Assembly (NCBI GenBank): GCA_010909165.1
Contig: MU008152.1
Span: 248,001 to 312,000 of the forward strand
Direction of reading: 5' to 3'
DNA length: 64,000 bases
Origin: Anthoceros angustus
Lineage: Eukaryota > Streptophyta > Anthocerotopsida > Anthocerotales > Anthocerotaceae
Positions within the stretch are counted from its first letter, which is position 1. Each line of letters starts with the position of its first letter. Position numbers and translations under genes: made by a program. Below, piece by piece: positions 22,013-34,898 of the stretch. The notes under the pieces were generated by a model. The model was not told the DNA's origin and did no database searches. It saw nothing but the letters and a program-made list of their open reading frames with translations.

Positions 22013-22491
22013 GTGCCATTGAGGAAAAGTGATGGGGTAGTTATCGCGGCTGAGTTTCGTAAACCATGTTGCAATGACATGTGTCTGCATAGGTTAACGA
22101 AAGAAAAATTTCTGTGAGCGCGTTCGCTTCTCGCATGGGAAGACAAAGTGAGACATTTTAAACCCTGATGCACGTCCACAGAGGGAATGAGGCGAAAGGC
22201 AGAGTGGTTCCTCATGTCATGGGCACTGCTGCTATCAAATGTTGTTTACGGGCATTTAGAAGAGTTTACTGCATTGGTCACAAAAGGTATGAGGAACTGA
22301 AGAGCAGGGTCATCCGCAATGCACCATGGGACAGTTTGAAGGCCAACCCCATACAGAAGACTGCCCACGCAGAGGGGGCCATAGCTTGGATGGACAATGC
22401 TTTTTTGTGCATGGCAGAGAGGCTGTCGAACGTGGAGGTCTTCAATCTTCCCGACACATACACGAAGTTGGAGATATGGGCTCAGTACAAG
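22013..22491 (+). pseudogene. DUF7869-type transposase-like gene, N-terminal half
   Basis: The plus strand reads CCNDMCLHRLTKEKFL, then (after slips) HVMGTAAIKCCLRAFRRVY, HAEGAIAWMDNAFLCMAERL and FNLPDTYTKLEIWAQYK. This resembles the region before the catalytic part in a repeated plant/animal family whose C-terminal part is DUF7869. Coding sequence stops exactly where a gypsy LTR begins (22492). It resumes after the matching ACAAG duplication at 41012-41016, so both halves belong to one gene. Several slips upstream indicate decay before or after the insertion. Confidence 0.5.
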
Positions 22492-23956
22492 TGTGGGCTA
22501 CGGACTTCCCTTGGGGGTTAGGAAATAAGTTGGGTTTTGTTTTTTTTCGTAGGTCCGAAGTGTAAAATAAGGCGAAAAGGAGGAATGAGTACGCCTCCTC
22601 GGTGTTCCCGGAGTGTACTCCGGACCGGGAGTAGGTAACGGACCGGCATCACTCACGACGCCAGACCGGACCACACACCGGTATCGGATAAGTCCGGACC
22701 CACTCGGTCAAAACATGATAAGCACGCCAGAGTAACTTAGAAGTTGAGTCGTGAAGTCGGCGAGCGGCGCCACGTGGGACGGCCCACAGATGGAAGACGG
22801 CATGCAAAGACGCCAGATCCGGGTAGCCTTGCCGAGGCGTGTATTCACGCCCGCCAGCATCTTGCGCATGAAGGCCGTGAGTAGGCGGGCGCCAAGGTGA
22901 GAGTAAGCCATGCGCACCTGCGCGACACTGGCGGGGAAGGGCACCTCCCGCCCGCGGCTTTACCCGACGCCGCCGACGTGAAGGTCATTCTCGCGCGACC
23001 GAGACAATTCCTCTTGCGCCCGCAACCTCGCCCGCGCCATTTCTCAACGCCAGGGCAACTCGCTGCTCACCTTTGGGGTTGGAGCAACAACGCGCGTGAA
23101 GAGGGGCGATCGTGCGCCGATCACCGACAATCGTCCGCCGGAGTAAGAAGAAGAAGGCGATGGGACCCAAGAAGGTCTGAGGTATGGGCGCCATGGAACT
23201 GTGGAGCGCAACATTGTCACCGGCGCTATCCGGACTTTGGGCCGTGGTCGAGGAGGCGGGAGGATTGGTCGAGTGGCACCTTGACGTGTTCCGTCAGTTC
23301 GGATATTTGATGTCACCCCAGTCTTTGGGAGTTCGCCGGAAGATGTTGGCCCGGCCAACAAGGAGGTTCGATCCAAGAACCTCCGGAGGATCCTGCGAGG
23401 TGGACCTTGAGGTCCCGAGGGCGGCTTACAACCGCCACTGGAGAGATAGGGGCGTAGTCCGGAACCCCTAAGGCGAGGGGAAAGATAAGGCGGGCGATAG
23501 CGTTTTGAAGTCTTGAACGCAACAACCAAACTGCACTGTTGATGCCTGACCACCGGATGGGAGGGTGAGTGCCCCTGATCATTATCCACTCGCTCACCAA
23601 GGTGGATCACCTTGGTGACAACTTATTGGTGTTCCCGCACAAGGCCGCAAATAGGTAAGAGGGCCCAGGGAAGGATCGTCTCGCCGGGTTCAGCCAGAGG
23701 CCCTGGTGAGGTGTGAAGCCACCGTCAGATATCCCCATACCGATCCATGTGTGGGGACACACGACCTCCTCAAGGATGGGGAAGAAGAGCGGGCGCTCGG
23801 AAAAGGGCGCCCCTATCGGAGGCAGGCGGGCAAGGCGCCTCGAGAGGCCCGACCTAGGGCTAAGCGGGTCCGGAGGAGGAGGCGGCGGGAGGGATTCTGA
23901 CTCCATCGTGCGAGGGACCCCTCACCACCTAGGGAAGTGTGTGGGAAGATATCTCA
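22492..23956 (+). repeat. gypsy LTR, 5' part (outer copy)
   Basis: Corresponds to the first ~1.4 kb of the long LTR (25385-26755) and stops at the same internal point as the next copy, after 'gggaagtgtgtgggaag'. Compared with other copies it differs by many short indels and few substitutions. Confidence 0.8.
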
Positions 23957-25384
23957 TGGACTACGGACTTCCAGGCGTTAGAAATTAGGTAGGATTTTGT
24001 TTTTTGTGTGGGGAGCCAAGGATAAATGAGGAAAAGGAGGAAATAAGCAGTCACTGGACGGCACTGGAGTATACTCCCGACTGGAGTGAGGAACGCATTA
24101 GACCTACACGATGGCGGCGCATTAAGACCGGACCCACTCCAGACCGGTGATAAGTACGCCAGTGAAAGTAACTTAGAAGTTGGGACCTGAAGTCGGTGGC
24201 GGGCGCGCCGTGGGCGGCCACAGATGGAAGGCAGGGCATGCGACACGCCCGGGGCGTAGCCTTGCCGGGCCGTTATGGCTGTATTCACGCCCAGCGTCTT
24301 GGCAGTAAGGCGGTGAGGCGGAGCGCAAGGTGAGTAAGCCATGCGGACCTCTGGCGATTCTGGGGGGAAGGGCACCCTCCGTCCGGCCAGTTACTCCGAC
24401 GGCAGTGAGGAAGGTCATTTCTAGCGACCTCGAGACAATTCTCCCTTGATCTCTTTCGCAACCACCGCCCTCTGGCGCTATTTCTCCGAGCCTTTCGGGC
24501 ACCTTGGCAGCTCACCTTTGGGGTTGGAGGCGTGAGAAGCGCAGGCGCGCCGATGCCCAGTCGCGGACAATCGTCTGACGGAGTAAGAAGAAGAAGGCGA
24601 TGGGACCCAAGAAGAGGCTATGGGCGCCATGGAACACGGTGGGCGCAACTTATCATTGTCACCGGCGCTATCGGACTTTGGGCGTGGGTGGAGGCGGGAG
24701 GATTGTCGAGAGGTGGCACACAGGGCGTGTTCAGTTGCTCGGATGTTGTGATGTCACCTAGTCAGGGAGTTCGCCGGAAGATGTTAGTGACCCGGAGGAG
24801 TTCGATCCAAGAACCTCCGGGAGGATCAGTGGACCTTGGGAGGTCACGAGTGGCCCGGTAGGAGGAGATAGGGGCGTAGTCCGGAACCCCTCAGGCGGGG
24901 AAAGATAAGCGGCGGAGGCGTCTTGGCCTTGAGGCATGGCGAACAACCAGCGGTTTGGTTGATGTCGGACCTTTGAGCAGGAGGTGAGCGGTGGCGGATC
25001 ATCGTCCATTGGAACACTGCTCACAAGGTGGATCACCTTGGTGACAACTTATTGGTGTTCTGCATGCTTGTTGCCGGTAAGAGGTGCCCAGGGGAAGGAT
25101 CGTCTTACGCCGGGTTCATGAGGCCCTGGTGAGGTGTGAGGAAGCCACCTCCGTCGGGACTGTCCCATACGATCCAGTGTGGGGACATTACGACCTCACT
25201 GAAGGATGGGGAGAGAGGCGGGCGCTCGGAAGGGGCTGGCCCCTATCGGGCGGAGGCGGGCAGGCGCCCAAGTGAGGCCCGACCCCTAGGGCTAAGCGGG
25301 TCGGGAGGAGGGCGGCAGGGAGGGATTACGGACTCCATCGTGCAGGCGGACCCCTCACCACCTAGGGAAGTGTGGGAAGATATC
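23957..25384 (+). repeat. gypsy LTR, 5' part (second tandem copy)
   Basis: A second copy of the same LTR section, joined head to tail with the first and followed by the full-length element. It probably arose by unequal exchange or as a second truncated insertion. Confidence 0.8.
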
Positions 25385-28300
25385 ATGGACTACGGACTAC
25401 ACAGGGGTTAAATTAGGTAGGATTTTGTTTTTTGTGGAGGCGAAGGATAATGAGGCGAAAAGGAGGAAATAAGCCGGTTAGCACTCGGGGCACTCCGGAG
25501 TATACTCGACTCGGAGTGAGGGCGACTTAGACCTACGATGGCGGGCGGCGGGGTAAGGCCGGACCCACTCCGGGACCGAGGCGGGATAAATGCGCGAAGG
25601 TAACTTAGAAGTTGGGCGTGAGGACTGAGGCGGCGCCACGTGGGCGACCACGAGTGGAGGGCGGGCATGCGGGTCGGGCCGTAACCTTGCGAGGCCGTTA
25701 TAGCGCAGTATTCACGCGCGGTGCTGGCGGCGTGGGGCGTGCAGCGGCGGAGTAGGCGTGCAGCGTAGCGCGAGTAAGCCATGCGGACCTCAGCGATTCT
25801 GACGAGGCGCCCTCGCCCGGTGTTACTCCGGCGTGGTCGCGGAAGAAGGTCATTTGCGACCTCGAGACAATTCTCGCGATCTCTTGCGCTCCGATCCGGC
25901 TCTCTGGCGGTATCTCGTGGACACTCGGGCGTCTTGTGCGGCTCACGTTGAGGTCGGGAGCGGGCGGAAGAGGCTCAGCGTGCCCGGCGTCTCGACAAGC
26001 GGCGGCGGCAACCAAGGGAGAAGAAGGCGATGGCACCCAAAAGCCAGCGGAAGTTTGGGAGCCATGGAACCTTGTGGGCGCAACATTGTGACCGGCGCTA
26101 TCCGGACTTTGGGCTCGCTCCGAGGCGGGGGTGGTGCGGGAGTGGCATTTGGATGTGTTCCAAATGGTCGGACATTTGTGTCACTGTCGGAGTTTGCGGA
26201 AGATCTTGGTCAACAAGGAGGTGCGGTCCAAGAACCTCGGGAGGACCAAGGCGATGGACCTTGGAGGTCTGAGGCGGCCTAGCCCAAGGAGGAAGAGGGG
26301 AGTGCGGGCCTCAAGGCGAAGGGAAGATAGGCACAGCGTGATGCTAAGGCACAGGGCGCGGACCCTGTGTTGGGCGATATCCGACTGTTGGAGTCAGGCG
26401 GTGGCCGGATCATCGTCACTGGAACCTACTCACCAAGGTGGATCACCTTGGTGATAATCTATAGTGTTCTGCCTGCGGCGGAAGAAGGCGGGAGGGAAGG
26501 ATTATCTTCGCCCGGTTTAGCGAGGCTCATAGCTCGGGCGAAGCCCCCGCCATCAGCATCCCCATGCGATCCATGTATGGGGCATTTGAACTCCTCGGAA
26601 GGAGAGCTTGCGGCGCTCGGAAGGAGAGGCCCTCCGGAAGTGGAGGCGGGCAAGGCGGGAGGAGGCAGTGAAAACCAAGCGGACTCGGGAGGAGGGGAGG
26701 ATTCCGGACTCCATACGTGGGCGGACCCCTCACCACCAGGAAGTATGGGAAGCAATTCCCTCCTCCCTGGTGCCCCAAACCCGGCCGGCCAGAGGCGGCC
26801 GGCCGGCCCGCCGGCCATCACTCGGTGAGGCCCCCGGACCGGGAGAGGCGAAGCGAAGACCACGGCTACCAGCGGCACGGTGCAGTGCCTCTTCCCTGAC
26901 GGAGTGGCAAGCGGAGGAAGCGATGGGAGGCGAAGGGCCAGCCCGAGGAGGCGAGGAGGACAGCAGCGCATCGAGCAGTCTGGCCCGAGGAAGGGCGTGC
27001 TCGGACTCCATCACCTCATGAGCCCCGGGGAGAAAAAGGGAGAAGGAGCTCATGAAAGGGCCAAGGAAGCTCGGAGCTCGGCCTCGGGACCTAAGGGTCT
27101 GATTGGGTCCGGAGAACCCAGTCGGACTTACTCGGGACTGCGGTATGGAGGTCCTTGGCGGACCGTGAGATGCCGGCTCCCGCGGACTTTGTGGGAGCCT
27201 CACCGGCGGCCGTGGAGGCTGAGTCACAGCTACCGTCATGGGCGGTATGCTCACAGTCTGCGGGATGGCAGGCCCGGAGGTGGAAGCCACCGGGCGCATG
27301 GTGCTCCTCCGGGAGGCGGTTGGAGGAGCCAGGCGAGAAGGAAGCTCTCGGCGGGATTGAGGAAGGAAGCCGGGAGGCGAGAGGAGGTCTGGTCCATCCG
27401 AGGCCGGACCAAATTCCTTCGGTGGAGGAAAGTGAGCGACCAGGAGGCCCAAGCGGGCGGAGGACCTCTGCTGAGCGAGGCGAGGCAGGCGCCGGCAGGC
27501 AGGATCTGGGCAGCCCGACAGACGGTGGAGGCTCGGTGAAGGTGGCCAGGAGGCGGAGGCCACGCAGGCCGATCGCGATCACTCGGCGTGATCGGGCCGG
27601 TGGAGAGGCGGCCGAGGCCCAATCGAAGGCCGAGCAAGTGGCGCGGAGCAAGCAGTCGGCCGTGAGGCTGGAGGCCGGCACCGGAGATTGGGGACCTCGA
27701 GTGCAGTGCAGGAGGTAGAAGAGGCGGGCGGAGGACAACAAGGACACCTTGGAGTTGCAACTCCAAGATGCGGGCGGGGTTCTCAAGAATCCAAGACTTG
27801 ACGAGAGGTGGGCGCCTCCGGCTCGCTTGAAAACGGAGGAGAGCGGCGAGGTTCGGCGTCGCAGGTTCTGCGGGGCGTGGAGCGAGTCGGACGGGATCGG
27901 CCCTGGAGAAGGAAGTGGAGGACCTCGGGAAAGAATAGAAGAAGGGAGGAAAATTTGGAGGAAAGTGCTGCTGTCCGGTTGCGAGGCGAGAAGGGGCTCG
28001 CTCCATGGCCCATGGCGGGCTGAAGCAACGAGGAGGAGAGAGCGGCGAAGGTTGCAGAATGAGGCGCCTTGGCGGCCTCAAAAGTCCGCCCGCCTCGGTG
28101 AGCAGCCACGGAGGCAGGCAGGCGGGCGATCTGCTCGATTCGGGCACCTGGAGGAGAGTCGGGTGCTCGGGCTCATGTGGAGGAGGCGATTGACAAGTCG
28201 ATTCCGACCGCCTACCACGCAGAGCTCCTCAAGGCTCGGAGGTCTGCGCCACCTAGGCGGGAGGTGGACTTCGAGGAAGGACGGAAGGAGGCGAGGGAGG

Positions 28301-29607
28301 ACGGACCGGGGCACAACCACAGGAGTCCTAGGGCTGTTTGGACAGCGGCAGCGAAGAGCGGCGGGAGGAAGGGAGGAGGAGGAGGCGCCACGGAGGTAAG
28401 CCCTCGGCACCCTCGCATGGAAGGACGAGGAGGATCTTGGAAGGGAAAGGGGCAAGCGGGCATTCGGGAACCAAGGAGGCTCGGTGGATGAACCCGTGGC
28501 TAGCCGAGGAGGCATGCCGGGGCACGGTCGGACTTTGTCCGGACTCCGGCCGGATCAGAGGTCCGGCCCCGGAAGGACTTAGGGATCCGGACTCTAATGG
28601 TGACCCCAGGTCCGGACCCGAGAAGGGTTGGGTCAGGCCGGAGGCTCAGGTCCCAGGGACTCGGAGGCAGGAGGCCGGACCCGGAGGACCTAGAGTCCGG
28701 ACTCGAGTCGAGGCAGTCGAGGTCCAAACTCGGGAGTGGGGAGAGCCATCGATCCTGTGATCCAACCCTTGGAGGCCCGCTGCGGGGGCGAGGAGAGAAG
28801 AGGGAGGAGGAGGACTTGGTGGTGGCCGCGTTGTCGGGCCCGCGCGGTGACTGGACCCTCGGGAAGAGGAAGGGGTCCCGCCTCGCGGATCATCCGATTG
28901 GGTCTTGCGCGGAGAGCTCGGCTTTGGGCCGGTGCCAAGAAGGAATGAGGCCATCCGGCCCAAGCGGCGATAGGTGGAATAGGGATAAGGCGGTGGTTAG
29001 GGGTACCGAGGCCCTCGGCTGAATAGAGGTGTAATAAAGCGCCGACCTTGGGCGTAGTATAAGAGGCTAAGGCCTCAGATAAATCATCTTTCTCTTGGTG
29101 TTGATGCGTTCTTGCAGACCTTTGTGTGTCTTCTTGCTAACGTGAGTCTGAGTCAGCGGGCACGGCGCTCGGGAGATTGATCGGTCCCGTGGCGGACCTA
29201 ACGTTGTGGTGTGTGCGGGGAAGGGTGACGGTGACCCGTGCTCGTCGGCGCCCGGCCCGACGGGCCGGGCGTGTGGAGGAGGAACTCGGGAGGCGTCTGA
29301 GCCGGACGGAGGCCAGTGAGCAGGAGGTCGGCGTAACCAGCGTCTTTTCTAAGGTGAGGAGTGTAGTGAGGGGAGAGGAAAGGAGGATGTGTGAGGAGGA
29401 TGTGAGCGATCTGGACGAGGTCCTTAAACGTTTGGCCATACCGCTGTCTGTGAACGTTGTGAGTAGTTAGGAGTATGTGTGTGTTGATGAGCGGCTAAGG
29501 CAGTGGGAATCACACGAAGCAGCGGCAGAGCCTATCATTCCCTTGGGAGCGGACTTCTTCCTACAACGACACGGATTGTCGCGCTGGCCATCGGTAGTCG
29601 CGCCACA
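25385..29607 (+). repeat. 5' LTR of full gypsy element (~4.2 kb)
   Basis: Starts near TGGACTACGGAC and ends GCGCCACA. It is GC-rich, with many TCCGGAC words in its 3' third (28.5-28.7 kb). A TATA-like 'gtataagagg' stands near 29060 with 'aataaa' just upstream, so transcription and 3' processing signals probably lie in the last 600 bases. Long frames on both strands within it reflect GC richness, not genes. Confidence 0.85.
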
Positions 29608-29610
29608 TTT

Positions 29611-29628
29611 TGGCGTTGCGGGGAATGA
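29611..29628 (+). other. Primer-binding site of gypsy element
   Basis: TGGCGTTGCGGGGAATGA follows the LTR end after three T's. It resembles the plant gypsy primer site TGGCGCCGTTGCCGGGGA with three bases missing. Confidence 0.6.
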
Positions 29629-29835
29629 AATCGTTCGTAGCGTGGATGCGTGGAGGGCGTGAGGTAGTTAAGGAAGAATTCTGAGAGAGTCGGACGTTGT
29701 GGTGCCCGGGCGCTCGGCGCGACGTGAGAGGCGACGAGCTCGGCGAGACACCAGCGGTAAGTGTGGTGGGTTGTCGGATCGAGAGGAGGGCCAAGTCGGT
29801 GGTAAGGCGGTTCCTCATCCCTTACGATCGCGGCG

Positions 29836-31300
29836 ATGGCAACAACGTCGACCAAGCAAGCGTATTCTCTCTTTGGAGGTAAGAAGGAGAGAGCCGAAAC
29901 CTTCGTGGAGGATTTTGTGTCTCGGGCAAACTTCAACGGAGAAGGTTCGGATGCAGCTCATTTTCAAGGGTCTGCGGGTCTGCTCGGTGGTGAGAAATAA
30001 CCGCCTCGACGCACCCGCAACCTTGAGCATTGAAGGATGCCTTCTTAGAAAGATTCGCGGAATCGATCAAGAAGGCTATGTCTTGTCCAAACTCGAGAAG
30101 AGGCGAGGAAAGGCGGAGAAGTTGGGATCGTACATCGAGCGGTTCTGCCTGGGGACGGCACCCCACTACCATGCGGTGATGCGTTGGTTCGCGGCTTATC
30201 CAAGCCATGGCTAAGCACGTCTCTTTGTTGGCGAAGAAAGATGTGAGCAAGGCGGTCGGGCGGAGAACTATGAAGAATCGATGCACCGACGGCCGAGGAC
30301 TCCTCCAGGAGGAAAGAAGAAGAAGAAGCGGGGTCGGACTCAAGATGAAGAACCCTCGGACGAGGAGAGGATGAGGCGAGCCGTCGGAGGAAGAGGAAGA
30401 GGACTCAGGAAGAATCCAGGAGGTCATGGAAGAAGAAGAACCCAGAAAAATAAAGAAGAAGCCGTAGTCGGCGGAGGTGGAAAAGAAGGAGGTCATGATG
30501 CCCTGTAGAGAGGTCCCCAGCTCCTTTGAAGGAAGTAGCGGGGGAGGAAGATCTAGAACGGGTAATGAAGAGGGTGGAGGAGTTGACGATCAACCGGTGA
30601 AGGATAAAGAGCGTAAGGCGGCCACCAGTACTCATCTGTTGCGGTGTGTCACCAACATGGGCATTCGAGGCCAAGCGCCTCGGACCCGTGAACCTGGAGT
30701 GACTACGGGAAGAGTCCGAGGTGGGAGGATGCATACCAAGTGCAAGAAACCGGGACCACGGTATCCCAGACGATGTACCCACGGCTGGTCCGTCTGCATC
30801 GACCTCCGATCGACCGCATGGGAGCCCCTCCGAATTCTCGCGGTGGTTTGTTGGAACTGTGGGAACCCGGACACTACTCCAACTGTCCCTACCCCACGGA
30901 CAAGGTAAGGACTTTGAGCAGGCTGTGGAGATTGTGGCGGGGCGGGGCACATGCGGGCGTGTACGTGTCCGAATCCTCGCTCGAGGGGCGTGCGCTACGC
31001 CGGGGGAGCCAAGACCACGCCCCCCTAAGGCGCGCTGTGCTTTGAAGGCGCTGGGGCGGAGTGGGAGGAGGCGAGGGGGCACAAGCGAGGTGGTCAAAAG
31101 TTCCAAGGAGAAGAAGGCGGACCTGGAGTCTTGGAAGTGTCAACCGAGTCGCCGAAGGAGCGGAAGGAACGGAGGCAGTAAGAGGAAGAAAATGAGGATA
31201 GTCCCACGGATACGGAGGACGGAACACCCTGAAGGCCGAACCCGCCAAAGAGGCGAGTTAAAGCGCCCTAGAAGAAAACCCCAAAGCCAAGGAGTCTCGG
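29836..31300 (+). pseudogene. gag: gypsy gag, frameshifted
   Basis: A start at 29836 gives MATTSTKQAYSLFGGKKE and then AETFVEDFVSRANF, typical of Gag. It continues across slips with strongly basic, Glu/Arg-rich segments (30.25-30.45 kb). A CCHC knuckle is present at about 30848-30892: C-W-N-C-G, a one-base loss, then P-G-H-Y-S-N-C. Gag would form the particle and bind RNA; the slips prevent this. Confidence 0.75.
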
Positions 31301-31408
31301 AAGGACTCACCTGCGCAGTTCCGGATGTGGTTGAAGTGACCGAGATGCTTCAAGAAGAACTCCGGCAGGACCCAGTAGTCCCCACCACGGCGGAACCAAG
31401 CTGGAGGA

Positions 31409-31870
31409 GTGACGTGGCGGGGAGAACCACCCGGCCCTTTCAAGGTGGCCGACTTGATGATGGACCAACAACACTTGGTGTCCCTTAGGCAGTTGTTAAA
31501 GGACAACCCGAAGTATCGACAGGAAGTCCGGAAGGCCATCAGGGAAACGCAACCACGACGGAACCCCTTGGTCCGGAAGGGCAAGAACGTCGAGGTAAGG
31601 GTCGTATCTCATACGGACCCTGGGGCGCCAGTGGTGCAGGTGGAAATTGCGGGGTGTGTAATCAAAAACGTGCCTCTAGATACGGGGTCAGGAGTGAACC
31701 TCATCACCGAGGCCCGCAAGACGGTGGGGTTCACCACCTTGAGCCATCCACCAAAACCCTCGGGATGGCGGACATGTCGCGGCCGCCAGGGAGTTGTCCG
31801 AGTCCAAGCCACCATAGCGGGAGCCCCTATACATTAGATTTTGTCATCGGACCGCGGACCACTGGGGTAT
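31409..31870 (+). pseudogene. pol: gypsy protease
   Basis: Open frame 31409-31837 reads VVQVEIAGCVIKNVPLDTGS, then GVNLITEA and GFTTL, and (after a slip) ADMSR. D-T-G-S is the retropepsin active site and the flanking words are those of plant gypsy proteases. The frame is open over the core domain but not joined to gag or RT. Confidence 0.85.
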
Positions 31871-31879
31871 GAGGTCCTG

Positions 31880-32590
31880 AGGCGGCCTTGGCCTCGCTCG
31901 AGACAAAACTACACTTGGACGGAAGAGATACACTTCAAGCCGTGGTGGGATCCGAAGGTGAGGGAAGGACGGTAGCGATTACAGGAGGACGACATCGTGG
32001 AAACAAGCACCACAGAGGGTACACCTCCGAGAAGGCAGTGACGATGAGCGCGAGGATACGAATGAGGACTACCCTTTCCCAAAATCACGTGGTCGAGGAG
32101 GAGATGGATTATGGAGGGACGCCTTTGGAGCGGAGGTGGACGAGGAGGTCATCGATTGTTTTAGGGTGGACTGCGGACAAGAGGAAGGCAATCAAGAGGA
32201 GGGTCCAGCGAGGCGGAGTACGAGAAGTAACCTTCACTTGACGAGCTCTTTCGGGAGTGGGGAATGCGTGAAGATGAACCCGGATGGAGGGCGACGGACG
32301 TAGCGAGCGGCAAGAGAAAGGAGGCAGTCAACGGACGATGTGGAAGACGTGGAGGTTCGCCGGAAATTCCTCAAATTCGCAAGGGCATCGAGGGTTAAAC
32401 GAGACCTCACCCGATTGTTGGGGGTAGGTGTTTGCTTTCAAGGTCACGGATATGAAAGGCATTCCAGCGAAGGCGAACACCGGATAGATCTGAAGCGAGG
32501 CGGTGCTGTTCGGATTAGGCGTGTCAATCCCAAGCACTCTCAAGGTCAAGGAAGTCTGGATAAATAAGTATAGCGGACATCATCTTCCCA
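31880..32590 (+). other. Decayed linker between protease and reverse transcriptase
   Basis: Acidic and basic stretches in changing frames; no motif is recognised. Plant gypsy elements carry a linker of about this length. Confidence 0.5.
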
Positions 32591-33700
32591 ATCGTAAGCG
32601 TGAGTGGGTGGCGCCCATTGTGGTCGTCGAAGAAGCAGGCGGATTCGTCTCGGATGGAGAAAGCTGCCGCCACGGAAAGGACCATTTCCCATGCCCTTTG
32701 TGGACGACATCTTGGACAAGGTGGCGGGGAGTACCTACTCCTTCTTGGGCGCTACTCCGGCTACAACCCTACACCTAAAGTGGGTATAAGACAACATTCA
32801 CCACGGAGTGGGGGACGTTTATACAAAGCAGTGCCTTGGGATGGAGCACCCGGATCATTTATGCGGATGGTGACCAATGTCTTGGAATTCTGAGGACTTC
32901 ATGGAGGTGTTCTTGATGACTTACATTGCGGAGAGGAGGACAAACACGTGGGACATTTCGGAAGTGTTTGGAGCGATGTAGGAGACTCAACGTGCTGCAT
33001 CCGAGAATGCTACTTGACATGTGAGGGAATCTTGTTGGGGCACCGAGTGTCGGTAAGAGGGATAGAGGTGGACCAAGACAAGGTGAAAGTCATCCATCCC
33101 TCGACCACCGAACTTGAAGGAGTTCGATTCACAGGCATGGTGAGGTTACTATAGGCGTTTTATACAAGATTTTGCAAAGCGGGCCTCGCTAGAGCTACTC
33201 GGGAAGGAGGAGGAATGGACACAGGGCGCCGAGGGAGGCGGCATTCGAGACCTCCACCACTCAGTGGTGCCCGACTCAAAGGACCGGGGGGGAAGCGATT
33301 CCATGTGTGGATGTGTCGCCGCCATCGGGTAGTGCTCGATCAAAAGATGATAAGCGGAGGGATCACCCAATCTACTACGGAAGGCGGCTCACTGCGGAGG
33401 TACACTACTACGGAGCGGGAGGCATTGGGTATGGTACGTTAAGAAATTCGGACACTACCTTACGCCCAATGAGTTTGTGTTCTATGTTGATCACTTGCGC
33501 TCAAGCATTTGGTGAACAAGGACTTGTCGGGACATTGCGAGGTGGATCTGTTTACAGGAGTTCACATTTGAGGTGGAGACTAGGCAAGGGGCGGCAACAC
33601 CAGCGACTTCTTATCCAGTTAAAGCGGGCCTCTGCGGGATCAAGAGGACGCCTTCCGGATGAGGAATTGGTGGCGGATAGAGGAGGAGGTAGAGCACAGT
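32590..33700 (+). pseudogene. pol: gypsy reverse transcriptase and RNase H, broken
   Basis: Reverse transcriptase pieces include PFPMPFVDDILDKVAGSTYS, APGSFMRMVTNVL, and the catalytic F-L-D-D region near 32907, where one base is missing. They continue with CYLTCEGILLGHRVSVRGIE and FTGMV. RNase H follows: FHVWM near 33300, DDKRRDHPIYYGRRLTAEVH, and TTEREALGMV. All the expected blocks are present in order, but the frame changes about every 100-200 bases. Confidence 0.88.
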
Positions 33701-33879
33701 AGGACAAACCCAGCGGTGACGGACCCCGCGGAGCGGAGAAGGGGAGGCGGGCGGCCCTCTGCAGCGGAGTTGGAGCAGTACCTATGGGAGATGGAGCTAC
33801 CAACGAACGGGTTGTTGTGAGCCTTTGTGCACTCGCTCGCCCTTTTGTAGGTGCATCTTTAAGGTAGGCCAGACGGTGT

Positions 33880-34885
33880 GGAGCGAAGGTACCTCCACGG
33901 AAGCGGAGGTGGTAATAAAGGGATGCACGAAGGACTAGGTGGTGGACATTATGCAGTGTCACCACCAAGAAAATCTTGGGGGTCTTGGCCCACCATGTAT
34001 GGGGAAACACACCAATTGTGAAGAAGTGTGATGCTTGTCGGTGGATCGGAAGCCGGCGCCACAACTCAATGGCCGTTAGTGCCCATACTAGCACTAGCGC
34101 CTTTTGAGAAATGGGGCATCGACGTTGGACCTATCGATAGCGACCAGGCACACAGCGGTACATCTTGGTGTGGCATGCACGGTGGGTTGAGCGGTCGCTA
34201 CGAGCGGACTCTGCGAGCACGGTGGCCAAATTCCTCTCACATCATCACAAGGTATGGGTGTCCGTTGCGGTAGCGATAGGGAACCCATTTCCTCAATGAT
34301 GTGATAGCAATGACGGACTATTTCGCATCACACATCGTAAACGGCCCCCTACAATCCAAGGCCAACGGAGAAGACCAATGGACTTATCGCGCATCCTCAA
34401 TAAGTGACGGTTAACTATGCGCGGGGATACAAAGCGCCATCGGCGCTATGGGCGGCGAGAGAAGGTAACCATAGCGAACTCCGTATTATCGACCTATGGG
34501 CACTCACCCGTTATGCCGGTCGAGTTTGAGGTGCCAACACTCCGGTCATGATGGAAAGGCGCGGATGAAGAGAGCCAAGCTGGAGCGGTTGCTAGGGTTT
34601 GTCTGACATCGGAGGACCGGGCGCAGCGCAATGCAAGCGATGCAGAATCAAGCAGCTGTGGCATGATAGGCGCCTTAGGAATCGGGAGTATGTGAAGGAG
34701 GAGATCGCCTCCTTTACGGGCCGACATATGCACTTCCGTAAACTCCACCTCGATGGATGGGGCCTTACCAAGTCGTCGGTATACCCCAATGGGTCCGTTC
34801 GGCCGGCTTGGATGGTGAACTGCGCCCACTCGGGTGAGCGGGTGGCGGTGAAAAGTACCACGCTTAGTGTTGGCGGAGGCAAGTG
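33880..34885 (+). pseudogene. pol: gypsy integrase, broken
   Basis: The zinc-binding start is HEGLGGGHYAV with a later C-D-A-C-like remnant. The core has PLVPILALAPFEKWGIDVGP (first catalytic Asp), HIITRYGCPL and FLNDVIAMTDYF. The C-terminal part has RHMHFRKLHLDGWG and YPNGSV, as in plant gypsy integrases. It ends about 10 bases before the purine tract and 3' LTR. Frames are interrupted throughout. Confidence 0.82.
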
Positions 34886-34898
34886 AGAAGGGAGTATG

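Noticed and set aside
26459-28530. Many long overlapping ORFs on both strands (up to ~300 codons) in the GC-rich LTR
   Set aside because: They occur in several frames at once, have low-complexity Arg/Pro/Ser/Gly composition and no motif, and lie within an LTR. Equivalent frames are not conserved in the 3' LTR.
29137-29470. ORFs on both strands at the end of the gypsy 5' LTR as a host gene
   Set aside because: The region is collinear with the end of the 3' LTR (38.7-39.1 kb) and precedes the primer site, so it is LTR sequence.
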